From contig DASZIT010000100.1 in NCBI GenBank assembly GCA_035948855.1, positions 1 through 29,298 of the forward strand: 29,298 nt of DNA, given 5' to 3'. Position 1 is the first letter of the stretch; each line of letters starts with the position of its first letter. Under the pieces are notes generated by a model. The model was not told the DNA's origin. It saw only the letters and a list, made by a program, of their open reading frames with translations, and did no database searches. The translations under genes and the position numbers were made by a program. The stretch is from DASZIT01 sp035948855 (GTDB lineage: Bacteria > Actinomycetota > Acidimicrobiia > Acidimicrobiales > RAAP-2). Positions 1 to 7,463 of this stretch are shown piece after piece.

Positions 1-1
1 C

Positions 2-97
2 ACGGTCCCCCCGACCACCACCACCACCTATTACTCGCCGCCGGCGTCGACCTACTACGTCCCGTCGCCGAATCCCACCTGCGCACCGCCGTGTTGA
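2..97 (+). CDS. C-terminal tail of a Thr/Pro/Tyr-rich protein (partial)
   Basis: The frame is open from the window edge and ends in TGA at 95-97. It encodes 31 residues that start with a short Thr run, continue with Pro/Ser/Tyr-rich sequence and end in CAPPC. Low-complexity Thr/Pro tails of this type are typical of the wall-spanning or linker parts of exported actinobacterial proteins, so the gene probably encodes a secreted or surface protein. The function is unknown because the main domain lies outside the window. The next gene starts at GTG 91 or TTG 94, inside this stop region, so the two are probably cotranscribed and translationally coupled. Confidence 0.6.
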   Translation, partial: TVPPTTTTTYYSPPASTYYVPSPNPTCAPPC

Positions 98-1908
98 GCG
101 ACGGCCCGCCCCCGACGTCGAAGTCAGCCGGACCCGGCGTCTGCGGCGTAGTCGGACGACGCTTCCGTTCGTGGAGTCGGACAGCCCGAATCGTCGCCGT
201 TCTGGTGGGGATGGCCTGTCTGTGCGGGCAGGCCTTGCCGGCGGCCGCCCAGGTTGTCGCCGGCTCCGGCCCGTCCCCCCACCTCACGGCCCGGGATGTC
301 CCGACCTCGCCCGGCTACTGGTTGCTGGGCGACGACGGCGGGGTGTTCTCCTACGGCGCGGCCCGCTTCTACGGCTCGATGGGCGGCCAGACCCTCAACC
401 GGCCGACGGTGTGCATGGCCTCGACGGTCAACGGGCTCGGGTACTGGCTGGTAGCCCAGGACGGCGGCATCTTCTCGTTCGGAGGTGCGTCGTTCTACGG
501 ATCGACCGGGGGCCTGACCCTGGTCAAGCCGGTGGTGGGGATGGCCGCCACCCCGGACGGCGGCGGCTACTGGTTGGTGGCCACCGACGGCGGCGTCTTC
601 TCCTTCGGGGACGCGGCTTTCTACGGCTCGACCGGCGCCATGGCCCTCAACCAGCCGATCGTCGGCATGGCCTCCACCCCCGACGGTCGGGGCTACTGGC
701 TGGTCGCCTCCGACGGCGGCATCTTCAGCTTTGGGGACGCGGCCTTCTTTGGCTCGACCGGCGCCATGACCCTCAACAAGCCGGTGGTGGGCATGGCCGC
801 CACCCCCGACGGCCATGGGTACTGGATGGTGGCCACCGACGGCGGCATCTTCTCCTTCGGTGACGCGCCGTTCCTGGGTTCGGCCGGCGGCGTCCCGTTG
901 GTCAAACCCATCGTGGGGATGACCACCACCTCTACCGGCGATGGCTACTGGCTGGGCGCCCAGGACGGCGGGATCTTCACCTACGGCGACGCCACCTTCC
1001 AGGGCTCGCTGGCCGGGTCACCCCACGTGGCCTCGGTGGCGGCCATCTCCGGGGTGGGACGACCCGGAGGATGCCAGGGCACGGTGGTCCCCAACGACCT
1101 CCCCGTCCCCGGCGCCGGGGGCCCACCCGGCGAGGGGCAGTGGGTGCCGGCCACCCGGAACGTGGGCCCGACCCCGGCCGTCTACACCACCACCCTCCGC
1201 CCGTACCCCGGAGGCTCGTCGGCCGGGATCGCCTGGATGGACATGAGCCGCGCCAACCTGAGGCTGTACGCGGGACCGCCGTCCCAGCCCGCCGGGAATT
1301 ACACCTATTCCGGCCAGGTGGTGCCCGGCGACCGGTCACGGCTGCTGGCCGCCTTCAACTCCGGCTTCCTGATGGCGGACACCGTCGGGGGTTGGTACTC
1401 ACAGGGCCAGACGCCCCTCCCACTTCGCAATGGCACCGCCTCGTTGGTGATCTACAACAACGGGAAGGTCCAGATCGGCGCCTGGGGCTCGGAAGTCGGG
1501 ATGTCTCCGGCGGTGTTCTCGGTGCGCCAGAACCTCGGGATGCTGGTCGACGGTGGGCGACCGGCGGCCAACCTCTCGGTGGGGGCCTGGGGTGCGGTGC
1601 TCGGCGGGGTCGGGGGTAACTGGCGCTCGGGGGTCGGTACCGACCGGTTCGGGAATCTCATCTACGTCGGGGGCCCGAACTTGCTGCCCGGCGACCTCGC
1701 CCATCTTCTGCTGGTGGCCGGGGCGGTCGAAGGCATGGAGCTCGACATCAACCCCCAGTGGGTGACGCTCTCCACCTACGCCACCGCACCCGGGCAGTCC
1801 AACCCGGGAGTCCTGACCGGCGGGAACCTGATCGGCGGCATGTACTACGGGCCCAACCGCTTCATCAGCTATTCGGAGCGCGATTTCCTGGCGCTAGTTT
1901 CCAGCTGA
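91..1908 (+). CDS. Secreted repeat protein with C-terminal NAGPA-like (phosphodiester glycosidase) domain
   Basis: A 605-residue exported protein. Residues 32-53 form a hydrophobic signal segment ending in an Ala-rich cleavage-like site (LPAAAQ). Six repeats of about 42 residues follow (GYW at 75, 118, 159, 201, 243 and 285), each with a core like GYWLVATDGGIFSFGDA. These may form a beta-propeller-like surface domain and are common in Acidimicrobiia. Residues about 345-605 form the second domain, with FNSGF (422-426), SLVIYNNGK (451-459), SGVGTDRFGNLIYVGGP and GMELDIN (548-554). This layout resembles the phosphodiester glycosidase family (PF09992, NAGPA), but the usual 'LDGGGS' motif reads LDIN. 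A paralogue of this second domain lies at 3024-4196. The start is GTG 91, or TTG 94 overlapping the upstream stop. The substrate is unknown; enzymatic activity is inference. Confidence 0.85.
   Translation: MLSDGPPPTSKSAGPGVCGVVGRRFRSWSRTARIVAVLVGMACLCGQALPAAAQVVAGSGPSPHLTARDVPTSPGYWLLGDDGGVFSYGAARFYGSMGGQTLNRPTVCMASTVNGLGYWLVAQDGGIFSFGGASFYGSTGGLTLVKPVVGMAATPDGGGYWLVATDGGVFSFGDAAFYGSTGAMALNQPIVGMASTPDGRGYWLVASDGGIFSFGDAAFFGSTGAMTLNKPVVGMAATPDGHGYWMVATDGGIFSFGDAPFLGSAGGVPLVKPIVGMTTTSTGDGYWLGAQDGGIFTYGDATFQGSLAGSPHVASVAAISGVGRPGGCQGTVVPNDLPVPGAGGPPGEGQWVPATRNVGPTPAVYTTTLRPYPGGSSAGIAWMDMSRANLRLYAGPPSQPAGNYTYSGQVVPGDRSRLLAAFNSGFLMADTVGGWYSQGQTPLPLRNGTASLVIYNNGKVQIGAWGSEVGMSPAVFSVRQNLGMLVDGGRPAANLSVGAWGAVLGGVGGNWRSGVGTDRFGNLIYVGGPNLLPGDLAHLLLVAGAVEGMELDINPQWVTLSTYATAPGQSNPGVLTGGNLIGGMYYGPNRFISYSERDFLALVSS
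313..1068 (+). repeat. Six tandem ~126-bp coding repeats
   Basis: The repeat domain of the surface protein is visible at DNA level as six units with periods of 129, 123, 126, 126 and 126 bp. Units 3 and 4 share long identical stretches, including the segment around GGCTCGACCGGCGCCATG. The near-constant 126-bp spacing keeps the frame, so recombination could add or remove units without breaking the protein. The last unit drifts after its FTYGDATF segment. Confidence 0.85.
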
Positions 1909-2928
1909 GAGGAACCGCTTGAGTTCGGCGGTCACGTCCTGCCGGATGATGGCAAACCCGGCCATGGCCGGGAGGTTGCCCGGCCCGCAGCCGTCGACCG
2001 CCCGCCCGATGAACGGCGCCCCGACCGGGAGGCTCATGTCCAGCGCCGGCCCGATGGCTCCCACCCCACCGTGGCCCGGGTTGATGAGGCACAGGTCGGT
2101 GAAGGCCAGATGGCCGGCGGTGGGCAGGGACACGAACTTCTTGGGTGGAGGAGCGGCATCGTAGGTGGCCTTGACCCAGGCCGGCATCACGTCGCGGTCC
2201 TCCGACCCGGTCATGTACAAGGAGGGCTTGGCCGGCAGATCGGGCGGGGGCGGCGAGGAGCCGGCGGCCAGCGCCACATAGACGGCGACCTCCGGACGTC
2301 CGGCGAATTGGATGGCGTCGAGGCCGCCGAGAGAATGGCCGACGATCCCGACCGTCCCGGGTCGCACCAGGTTGGCCAGCACCCCGACCCCGCCGGCGCT
2401 GTCGCCGAGCACCAGGGTCTCGGTGTCCAGCAGGACCTGGTAGTCGCTGGGCCCGGCGGGTGGCTTCGCCCCCAGATCGGTGAAGAACTCGGTCAGGTTG
2501 TGGGCGGTGAACTCCGGCGAGGCGACCACGAACCCCCACGACGCCAACCACGAGGTCAGGAACGTCGACTGGTCGCGGAACGAGTACAGCCCGGCGGCGA
2601 ACAGGACCAATGGAAAGGGGCCGCGCTTCGAGGCGGCCACCCCGCCGTAGGCGGCTGTGGTGAACGACATCCCGATCGGCACCCGGGCGGCAAGGCCGGG
2701 TGGGAACCAGTCACGGAGGTCATAGGCGACCCGGGGATGGCCCACCGCCGCCGATCGATCGACCGGGTACCACACGTCCACCGGGCCACCGGGCAGGCGG
2801 AGTGTGGTGACACCGGCGGCGAACGGTCCGGGGCGGGCGTAGGGCCCGGACGGCGGACCACCGGTCGACGGACTCGACGAAGCGATGAGGACGGCGGCCA
2901 CGGTGGCGACTCCGGCCACCAACACCAC
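1894..2928 (-). CDS. Membrane-anchored alpha/beta hydrolase
   Basis: A 344-residue alpha/beta hydrolase of the dienelactone/chlorophyllase/PET-hydrolase-like type. The N-terminus (residues 1-17, VLVAGVATVAAVLIA) is a signal anchor or signal peptide, so the enzyme probably acts outside the membrane. The nucleophile elbow GHSLGG places Ser199. Asp244 (GSEDRD) and His273 (AGHLAF) are plausible triad partners. An ester or lipid substrate is likely but cannot be named. GTG 2928 is the first usual start codon in the frame, but it cuts into the hydrophobic segment. The frame stays open upstream to about 2990 and encodes an Arg-containing, more typical anchor start (LARLRPPLLWLIG). The stop (TAG, 1894-1896) overlaps the 3' end of the convergent repeat protein by 15 nt. 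Confidence 0.85.
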   Translation of the reverse strand: MVLVAGVATVAAVLIASSSPSTGGPPSGPYARPGPFAAGVTTLRLPGGPVDVWYPVDRSAAVGHPRVAYDLRDWFPPGLAARVPIGMSFTTAAYGGVAASKRGPFPLVLFAAGLYSFRDQSTFLTSWLASWGFVVASPEFTAHNLTEFFTDLGAKPPAGPSDYQVLLDTETLVLGDSAGGVGVLANLVRPGTVGIVGHSLGGLDAIQFAGRPEVAVYVALAAGSSPPPPDLPAKPSLYMTGSEDRDVMPAWVKATYDAAPPPKKFVSLPTAGHLAFTDLCLINPGHGGVGAIGPALDMSLPVGAPFIGRAVDGCGPGNLPAMAGFAIIRQDVTAELKRFLSAGN

Positions 2929-2988
2929 GCCGATCAGCCAGAGAAGGGGTGGCCGGAGCCGGGCGAGGACGGTGGTCGGGATGGTGAC

Positions 2989-3017
2989 ACCCTACCCAGG
3001 GCACGGTGATCTAGGGT
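2989..3017. promoter_or_regulatory. Symmetric divergent promoter (ACCCTA-N17-TAGGGT)
   Basis: The intergenic region between the hydrolase (minus) and the second NAGPA-like gene (plus) holds a perfect 6-bp inverted repeat: ACCCTA at 2989-2994 and TAGGGT at 3012-3017. Read outward, each arm is an actinobacterial -10 element (TANNNT). On the plus strand the element is followed by exactly six bases and then GTG 3024, the spacing expected for a leaderless mRNA. On the minus strand six bases separate it from an in-frame ATC codon at 2982-2980. Each -10 lies where the other promoter's -35 would be, so the two directions may compete or be co-regulated. This is inferred from pattern only. Confidence 0.45.
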
Positions 3018-3023
3018 CGCTCG

Positions 3024-4196
3024 GTGCGTCCCTTTCGAAGCCTGAAACGAAAGGTCGTCATCGGCCTGCTCGCGGCCATCGCGGTGTTCCTCATCGTGGC
3101 CGGGTGGTCGTATTTCAGTGCCATCACCGCCCCGGGAACCGACGGTCTGCAAGCCAAGAGCGTCGAGTGGGTCCGCTCCCACGGCGGCAGCGGGATCGTC
3201 CGATGGGTCGAGAACGAGTGGTACTCGCACCATCAGCCCCCGAAGGGTGGCAACGCCAATGTCGCGCTGGGCACCCACAAGGCCACTCCGTTCTCCACCG
3301 CCAACTATGCCAACGTCTCCCACCTTCCCCCGCCATCCTCCTTGCACCCGATCGTGCCCCGGCCGGTCGACGGTGAAGGTCAGTGGACCCCCGTCGGCCG
3401 CCTGGTCGGCGGGGTGCCGGCGGTGTACTCCACCTACCTCCGTCCCGACCCGGTGCACACCAGCCTCCTCACCGGGGTGGCGTGGATGGACACCAAACTG
3501 TTGAAGGCCACCCTGTTCTCCGGCACTGACGTCCCCGGCGTCCCCGGGTTCAAAGACGTGGCCCCACCGACCGCCGAGCAGGCCGGCCAGCTGGTCGCCC
3601 AGTTCAACTCCGGATTCCGCATGCAGGATTCCGACGGTGGCTACTACAGCGAAGGCCGGCTGATCTACACCATGCGCCCGGGCGCGGCCTCGTTGGTCAT
3701 CTACAACAACGGCAAGGTCACGGTGGCCAAGTGGGGGCGGGACGCGACCATGGGGCCCAACGTGGCCAGCGTTCGCCAGAATCTGGATCTGATCGTCGAC
3801 CAGGGCCACCTGGTTTCGGGACTCCAGTCCGACGCCACCGGCAAGTGGGGAGCCACCCTGGGCAACAAGCTCCTGGTCTGGAGGTCGGGCGTCGGGGTGA
3901 CGGCCAACGGGGCGCTGGTTTACGCCGGGGGCCCGGGCCTGAGCGTCTACACCCTGGCCAACGTGCTCCTCCACGCCGGGGCGGTCCGGGCTATGGAGAT
4001 GGACATCAACACCTACTGGGTCGACTACTTCTTCTTCAAGCCGCCAACCGGCAAGCCCGCCTCCCCCGCTAACGGCACCAAGCTGCTGAGCTCGATGACC
4101 GGCTCGCCCAACCGGTACTTCGAACCCTCGTCGCGGGACTTCGTCTCCATGTCCGCCGACCCGCAGCCGCCCGGGACATCGGCGACCGGCCGATAG
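3024..4196 (+). CDS. Membrane-anchored NAGPA-like (phosphodiester glycosidase family) protein
   Basis: A 390-residue protein. Residues 1-10 are basic and 11-30 hydrophobic (IGLLAAIAVFLIVAGW), giving a signal anchor. The rest matches the C-terminal domain of the protein at 91-1908 along its length: GEGQW, PAVYSTYLRP, GVAWMD, QFNSGFRM, GAASLVIYNNGK, SVRQNLDLIVD, WRSGVGVTANGALVYAGGP, GAVRAMEMDIN (Asp327) and a terminal PNRYFEPSSRDF. It lacks the 42-residue repeats. The domain resembles PF09992, but the family's Asp-Gly-Gly-Gly motif is Asp-Ile-Asn, as in the paralogue. An envelope-glycan or phosphodiester-sugar substrate is possible. The GTG start is preceded by TAGGGT and six bases with no clear Shine-Dalgarno, so translation is probably leaderless. 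The last 172 nt overlap the convergent MFS gene. Confidence 0.85.
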   Translation: MRPFRSLKRKVVIGLLAAIAVFLIVAGWSYFSAITAPGTDGLQAKSVEWVRSHGGSGIVRWVENEWYSHHQPPKGGNANVALGTHKATPFSTANYANVSHLPPPSSLHPIVPRPVDGEGQWTPVGRLVGGVPAVYSTYLRPDPVHTSLLTGVAWMDTKLLKATLFSGTDVPGVPGFKDVAPPTAEQAGQLVAQFNSGFRMQDSDGGYYSEGRLIYTMRPGAASLVIYNNGKVTVAKWGRDATMGPNVASVRQNLDLIVDQGHLVSGLQSDATGKWGATLGNKLLVWRSGVGVTANGALVYAGGPGLSVYTLANVLLHAGAVRAMEMDINTYWVDYFFFKPPTGKPASPANGTKLLSSMTGSPNRYFEPSSRDFVSMSADPQPPGTSATGR

Positions 4197-5683
4197 GGCG
4201 TTGGCGGAGTAGATCCCGCCGAGCGGTGGACCCGGCGCCGGGCCGGGTCGGCCATGACCCCGTAGAGGGCGGCGACCGCCGCCAGCCCGGCGGCGGCGGC
4301 CAGCACCAGGGCGGTGATCGTGAACGCGTGCCGCACCTGGGCGGCATCGGCCAGGTTGCCAGCGAGGGAACCGAACACCGCGCCGCTCACCGCCAGCCCC
4401 AGGGCGGTCCCGATCCCCCGGGTCATGTTCAGCACCCCGGAGGCGAGCCCGGACTGCTGGACCGGGATGGCGGCCATGATCCCGGCGTTGTTGGGCGAGA
4501 CGAACAGACCGAGGCCCACCCCGGTCAACGCCAGCAGGGACACGAAGCCCGGCGTGGTCGGGTCCCACGCCGCCAGCCCGACCAGGCCGAGCATCACCAG
4601 CACCATCCCGGCCACCCCCGGCGGTCCGACCCCCACCCGGTCAGCCAGATGACCGGCCAGGGGGGCGACGATGCCCAAGGCCAGCGGCATGGCCATCAAC
4701 TCGATCCCCGACCGGGCCGAGCTGAAGCCGTAGCCGCGTTCGAGCAGGAAGGGCACGATCACCAACACCCCGAAGAGGACCATGAAGGACAGCGTCCCGC
4801 TCACGATCCCGGTACTGAAGCGGACCCGCCGGAACAGCGACAGATCCACCATCGGCTGGGGAAATCTCCGTTCCCGGGACACGAACCCGATCCCGAGGAT
4901 CATCGCCATCCCGATGAGGCCGAGTATCCAGGGTGAGGTCCAGCCCTGGGCGTTCCCCAGCGAGATCACCGACACCAGCGCCACCACCCCGGGAAAGAAG
5001 AGTGCGAATCCGGACCAGTCGAAGCCGACCCGAGCCTGCAGGTGTCGGCTACGGGGGATGAACAACAGCCCGGCGATCACCCCGACCACCCCAACCGGCA
5101 CGTTGACCAAGAACAGCAGCCGCCACCCGCCCACCGCCAACAGCAGGCCGCCGACCGAGGGCCCGAAGGCCAAACCCAGTGCCTGGGCGGCGCCCTGGAT
5201 CCCGATCGAACGCCCGAGCCGGTGCCGAGGCACGGCCAGGGCGATGATGGCCACACTGTTGGCCTGCAACATGGCCGCCCCGACGGCCTGGAGCACCCGG
5301 CACCCGCACAGCACGTACAGGTTCGGCGCCAACGCGCAGAGGGAGGATCCGGCGATGAAGATGAGGAAGCCGTAGATATAGAGGAGCTTGCGCCCGAACA
5401 TGTCGGCGAAACGACCGATGGCGGCGACGGTGGCCACCAGCACCAGCAGGTAGCTGAGGCCGACCCAGGTGACCGGGCCCACCCCCACCCCGAACGACCG
5501 CTCGAGGGTCGGGAAGGCCTGGGTGACGATGCTGGCATCGAGCTGGCCCATGAAGGCGCCGATGCACACCGCCGCCACCGCCAGCCGGTAGGCCCCGGGG
5601 CGGTCACGGATGAAGGCCGGGCGACGCGGCTCGACGATCAGCTGTCGCCATCCGGCCGGCTTCGGCTCGACGTCGGTCTCCAC
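4025..5683 (-). CDS. MFS drug/solute exporter, DHA2 (14-TM) type
   Basis: A 552-residue major facilitator, probably a proton-driven exporter in the cytoplasmic membrane. Visible motifs are QLDASIVTQAFPTL (47-60, TM1 motif D), the motif A loop GRFADMFGRK (90-99) and the antiporter motif C-like GAAQALGLAFGPSVGG (164-179). About 14 hydrophobic segments run to residue 475, as in EmrB/QacA-like transporters. Residues about 478-552 form a polar tail with no family equivalent; the last 56 codons lie antisense to the C-terminal coding part of the NAGPA-like gene. The start is GTG 5683; GGAAGG directly abuts it, so the exact start is uncertain. Divergence from a LysR gene 70 bp away suggests control by that regulator. 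The substrate is unknown. Confidence 0.9.
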   Translation of the reverse strand: METDVEPKPAGWRQLIVEPRRPAFIRDRPGAYRLAVAAVCIGAFMGQLDASIVTQAFPTLERSFGVGVGPVTWVGLSYLLVLVATVAAIGRFADMFGRKLLYIYGFLIFIAGSSLCALAPNLYVLCGCRVLQAVGAAMLQANSVAIIALAVPRHRLGRSIGIQGAAQALGLAFGPSVGGLLLAVGGWRLLFLVNVPVGVVGVIAGLLFIPRSRHLQARVGFDWSGFALFFPGVVALVSVISLGNAQGWTSPWILGLIGMAMILGIGFVSRERRFPQPMVDLSLFRRVRFSTGIVSGTLSFMVLFGVLVIVPFLLERGYGFSSARSGIELMAMPLALGIVAPLAGHLADRVGVGPPGVAGMVLVMLGLVGLAAWDPTTPGFVSLLALTGVGLGLFVSPNNAGIMAAIPVQQSGLASGVLNMTRGIGTALGLAVSGAVFGSLAGNLADAAQVRHAFTITALVLAAAAGLAAVAALYGVMADPARRRVHRSAGSTPPTPYRPVADVPGGCGSADMETKSRDEGSKYRLGEPVIELSSLVPLAGEAGLPVGGLKKK

Positions 5684-5717
5684 CCTTCCATGGTGGACGA
5701 TGCCAATGCAGAAGTCG

Positions 5718-5750
5718 AATAGTGATTATTGATAGTTTTGATATGATTCG
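5718..5750. promoter_or_regulatory. AT-rich LysR/MFS divergent control region with leaderless -10
   Basis: The 70-bp gap between the MFS and LysR genes contains a patch that is strikingly AT-rich for this GC-rich window. It holds an imperfect dyad AATA-N5-TATT (5718-5730) and a TTGATAG/TTGATAT near-repeat (5729-5744). LysR-type regulators usually bind AT-rich T-N11-A sites in the shared promoter of a divergent target. TATGAT at 5742-5747 is followed by six bases and then ATG 5754, with no Shine-Dalgarno, so the lysR mRNA is probably leaderless and its promoter overlaps the operator, which fits autoregulation. Confidence 0.45.
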
Positions 5751-5753
5751 CAA

Positions 5754-6653
5754 ATGGATCTACGCAGGCTCGAGCACTTCTTGGCGGTGGCCGACCACCA
5801 GGGGTTCACCGCCGCCGCCCGGGCGGTGTCGGTGTCCCAGCCCGCCCTGTCCCTGGCCGTCAAGGAGCTCGAGACCGAACTCGGCACCGTTCTCTTCCAC
5901 CGACTGGGCCGGCGGGTGGTGGTGACACCGGCCGGGGCCGCCCTCATCGGTCCCGCCCGACAGGCCCTCCGGGACGTGGAGACCGGCCGCGCCGCGGTGG
6001 CGGCGGTGACCGGGCTCGAAGCCGGCAGCCTGGCCATCGCCAGCCTTCCTACCCTGGCCGCCGACCCGCTGGCCGGGCTCGTGGGCCGGTTCCGGCGCGC
6101 TCACCCGGCGGTGACCGTCGACCTGGCGGCGCCGGAAGATTCGGCCGGGGTGGTGGCCATGGTCCGGGATGGGCGGCGCGAGCTCGGCCTCACCGACTCC
6201 GACCGTCTGCCCGAAGGGCTGGTGGCCCATCCGCTCGGCGAACAGGCACTGGTGCTGGTGCTGCCGCCGGGGATGGCGCCAACCTGGTTGCAGACCCCGG
6301 CGGGAGGGAAGACCCGGGTGGACCTGTCCACCTTGACCGACCTCCCGTTCGTGGCTGCCCCGCCGGGCACCTCCACCCGTCGACTCCTCGACGAGGGGCT
6401 GGGCGGCGGGTCGGGGCCTGGGCCCCGGGTGGCGGTGGTGACCGCCCAGCGCGACGCCATCGTTCCCCTGGTTCTGGCCGGAGCCGGCGCCGCGCTGGTG
6501 CCGGAGGCCACCGCCCAGGTGGCCGAGCTCCACGGCGCCACCGTGGTCCGTCCCGATCCACCGGTCGGCCGTTCGATCGTGCTCATTCATCTGGCCGGCC
6601 CCCTGGCCCCGGCCGCCCGTCGCTTCGTCGCGCTGGCCACCGACTCCGGCTGA
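5754..6653 (+). CDS. LysR-family transcriptional regulator
   Basis: A 299-residue LysR-type regulator of normal family length. Residues 1-60 carry the winged helix-turn-helix with the classic pattern LEHFLAVADHQGFTAAARAVSVSQPALS...IKELE-like...LFHRLGRRVVVTPAG. Residues about 90-295 form the periplasmic-binding-protein-like effector domain. It is divergent from the MFS exporter, so the simplest role is control of that exporter in response to a small molecule. It is followed with a TGATG overlap by a DsbA-fold oxidoreductase, so both are likely cotranscribed. The ATG 5754 start fits the family N-terminus exactly. The inducer cannot be deduced. Confidence 0.93.
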   Translation: MDLRRLEHFLAVADHQGFTAAARAVSVSQPALSLAVKELETELGTVLFHRLGRRVVVTPAGAALIGPARQALRDVETGRAAVAAVTGLEAGSLAIASLPTLAADPLAGLVGRFRRAHPAVTVDLAAPEDSAGVVAMVRDGRRELGLTDSDRLPEGLVAHPLGEQALVLVLPPGMAPTWLQTPAGGKTRVDLSTLTDLPFVAAPPGTSTRRLLDEGLGGGSGPGPRVAVVTAQRDAIVPLVLAGAGAALVPEATAQVAELHGATVVRPDPPVGRSIVLIHLAGPLAPAARRFVALATDSG

Positions 6654-7396
6654 TGGTAGGCGACCGCCCGGTTGGCTACTCTGGCCGGATCAGCGACACC
6701 CCCACCTCCGACTCAGCCGCGGCGGCGGCTCCCGGCCACGTCGACTTCCACTTCGACATCATGTGCCCCTACGCCTACCAGACCTCACTGTGGATGCGCG
6801 AGGTTCGCGACACCGCCGGCATCGAGGTGAGTTGGCGATTCTTCAGCCTGGAGGAGATCAACCGGGCGGAGGGAAAGAAACACCCGTGGGAGCGGGAGTG
6901 GTCCTATGGCTGGTCGATGATGCGGATCGGCGCGCTGCTCCGGCGGACGGATATGGATCTCCTCGACCAGTGGTACCAGGCGGCCGGGCGTGCGCTCCAT
7001 GTCGAGGGAAAGAAGCCGCACCGCCCCGAAGTGGCCGAGGAACTGCTCGGCGAACTCGGCCTCGACCCGGGTCTGGTCCGGGCGGCGATCGAGGATCCGA
7101 CCACCGGCGACGAGGTGCATGCCGAACATGACGCGGTGGTGGCCAAGGGGGCCTTCGGCGTGCCGACGCTGGTCTTCCCCGACGGCCAGGCGATCTTCGG
7201 TCCGGTGCTCATCGATCCCCCGCGGGGCGATGCCGCCGTCCGGTTGTGGCAGAACCTCACCGGCTGGCTCGAATTCCCCCACCTCTACGAAGTCCAGCGG
7301 CCCAAGCGGCCCGCGGACATCGAGGCTATCGCCACCACCTTCTCGGCGTATCTCAACGCCCGCGACTGGTTCACCATCACCAACCGCGCCCCGTAG
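6653..7396 (+). CDS. DsbA-fold oxidoreductase (Rv2466c/FrnE-like)
   Basis: A 247-residue DsbA-family protein with a thioredoxin fold and an inserted helical domain. The first strand and active-site helix read VDFHFDIMCPYAY, with Cys38 in a CPYA motif. The conserved cis-proline loop is GVPTLVF (Pro171). The overall pattern (WMREV, FFSLEEIN, FGVPTLVFPDGQAIFGPV, LYEVQRPKRP) resembles the actinobacterial mycothiol-dependent reductase family around Rv2466c. The second active-site Cys of a CxxC is absent, so a monothiol mechanism using mycothiol is more likely than disulfide exchange alone. ATG 6653 overlaps the LysR stop (TGATG), indicating translational coupling. The first 27 residues look like a disordered extension. 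The substrate, perhaps a xenobiotic also exported by the nearby MFS, is inference. Confidence 0.8.
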   Translation: MVGDRPVGYSGRISDTPTSDSAAAAAPGHVDFHFDIMCPYAYQTSLWMREVRDTAGIEVSWRFFSLEEINRAEGKKHPWEREWSYGWSMMRIGALLRRTDMDLLDQWYQAAGRALHVEGKKPHRPEVAEELLGELGLDPGLVRAAIEDPTTGDEVHAEHDAVVAKGAFGVPTLVFPDGQAIFGPVLIDPPRGDAAVRLWQNLTGWLEFPHLYEVQRPKRPADIEAIATTFSAYLNARDWFTITNRAP

Positions 7397-7463
7397 TCCT
7401 CAGTAGTTCTCGGAGAAGATCCCGTCCGACCCATGCATAGCCGACGCCCCACGCACGGAAGCC

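Noticed and set aside
313..1068. CRISPR array
   Set aside because: The 126-bp repeats are coding, in frame, and have no short spacers.
2934..4568. 544-codon minus-strand open frame across the NAGPA-like gene
   Set aside because: It lies opposite a gene with a paralogue in the window and has no recognisable domain; it also crosses the end of the MFS gene in another frame.
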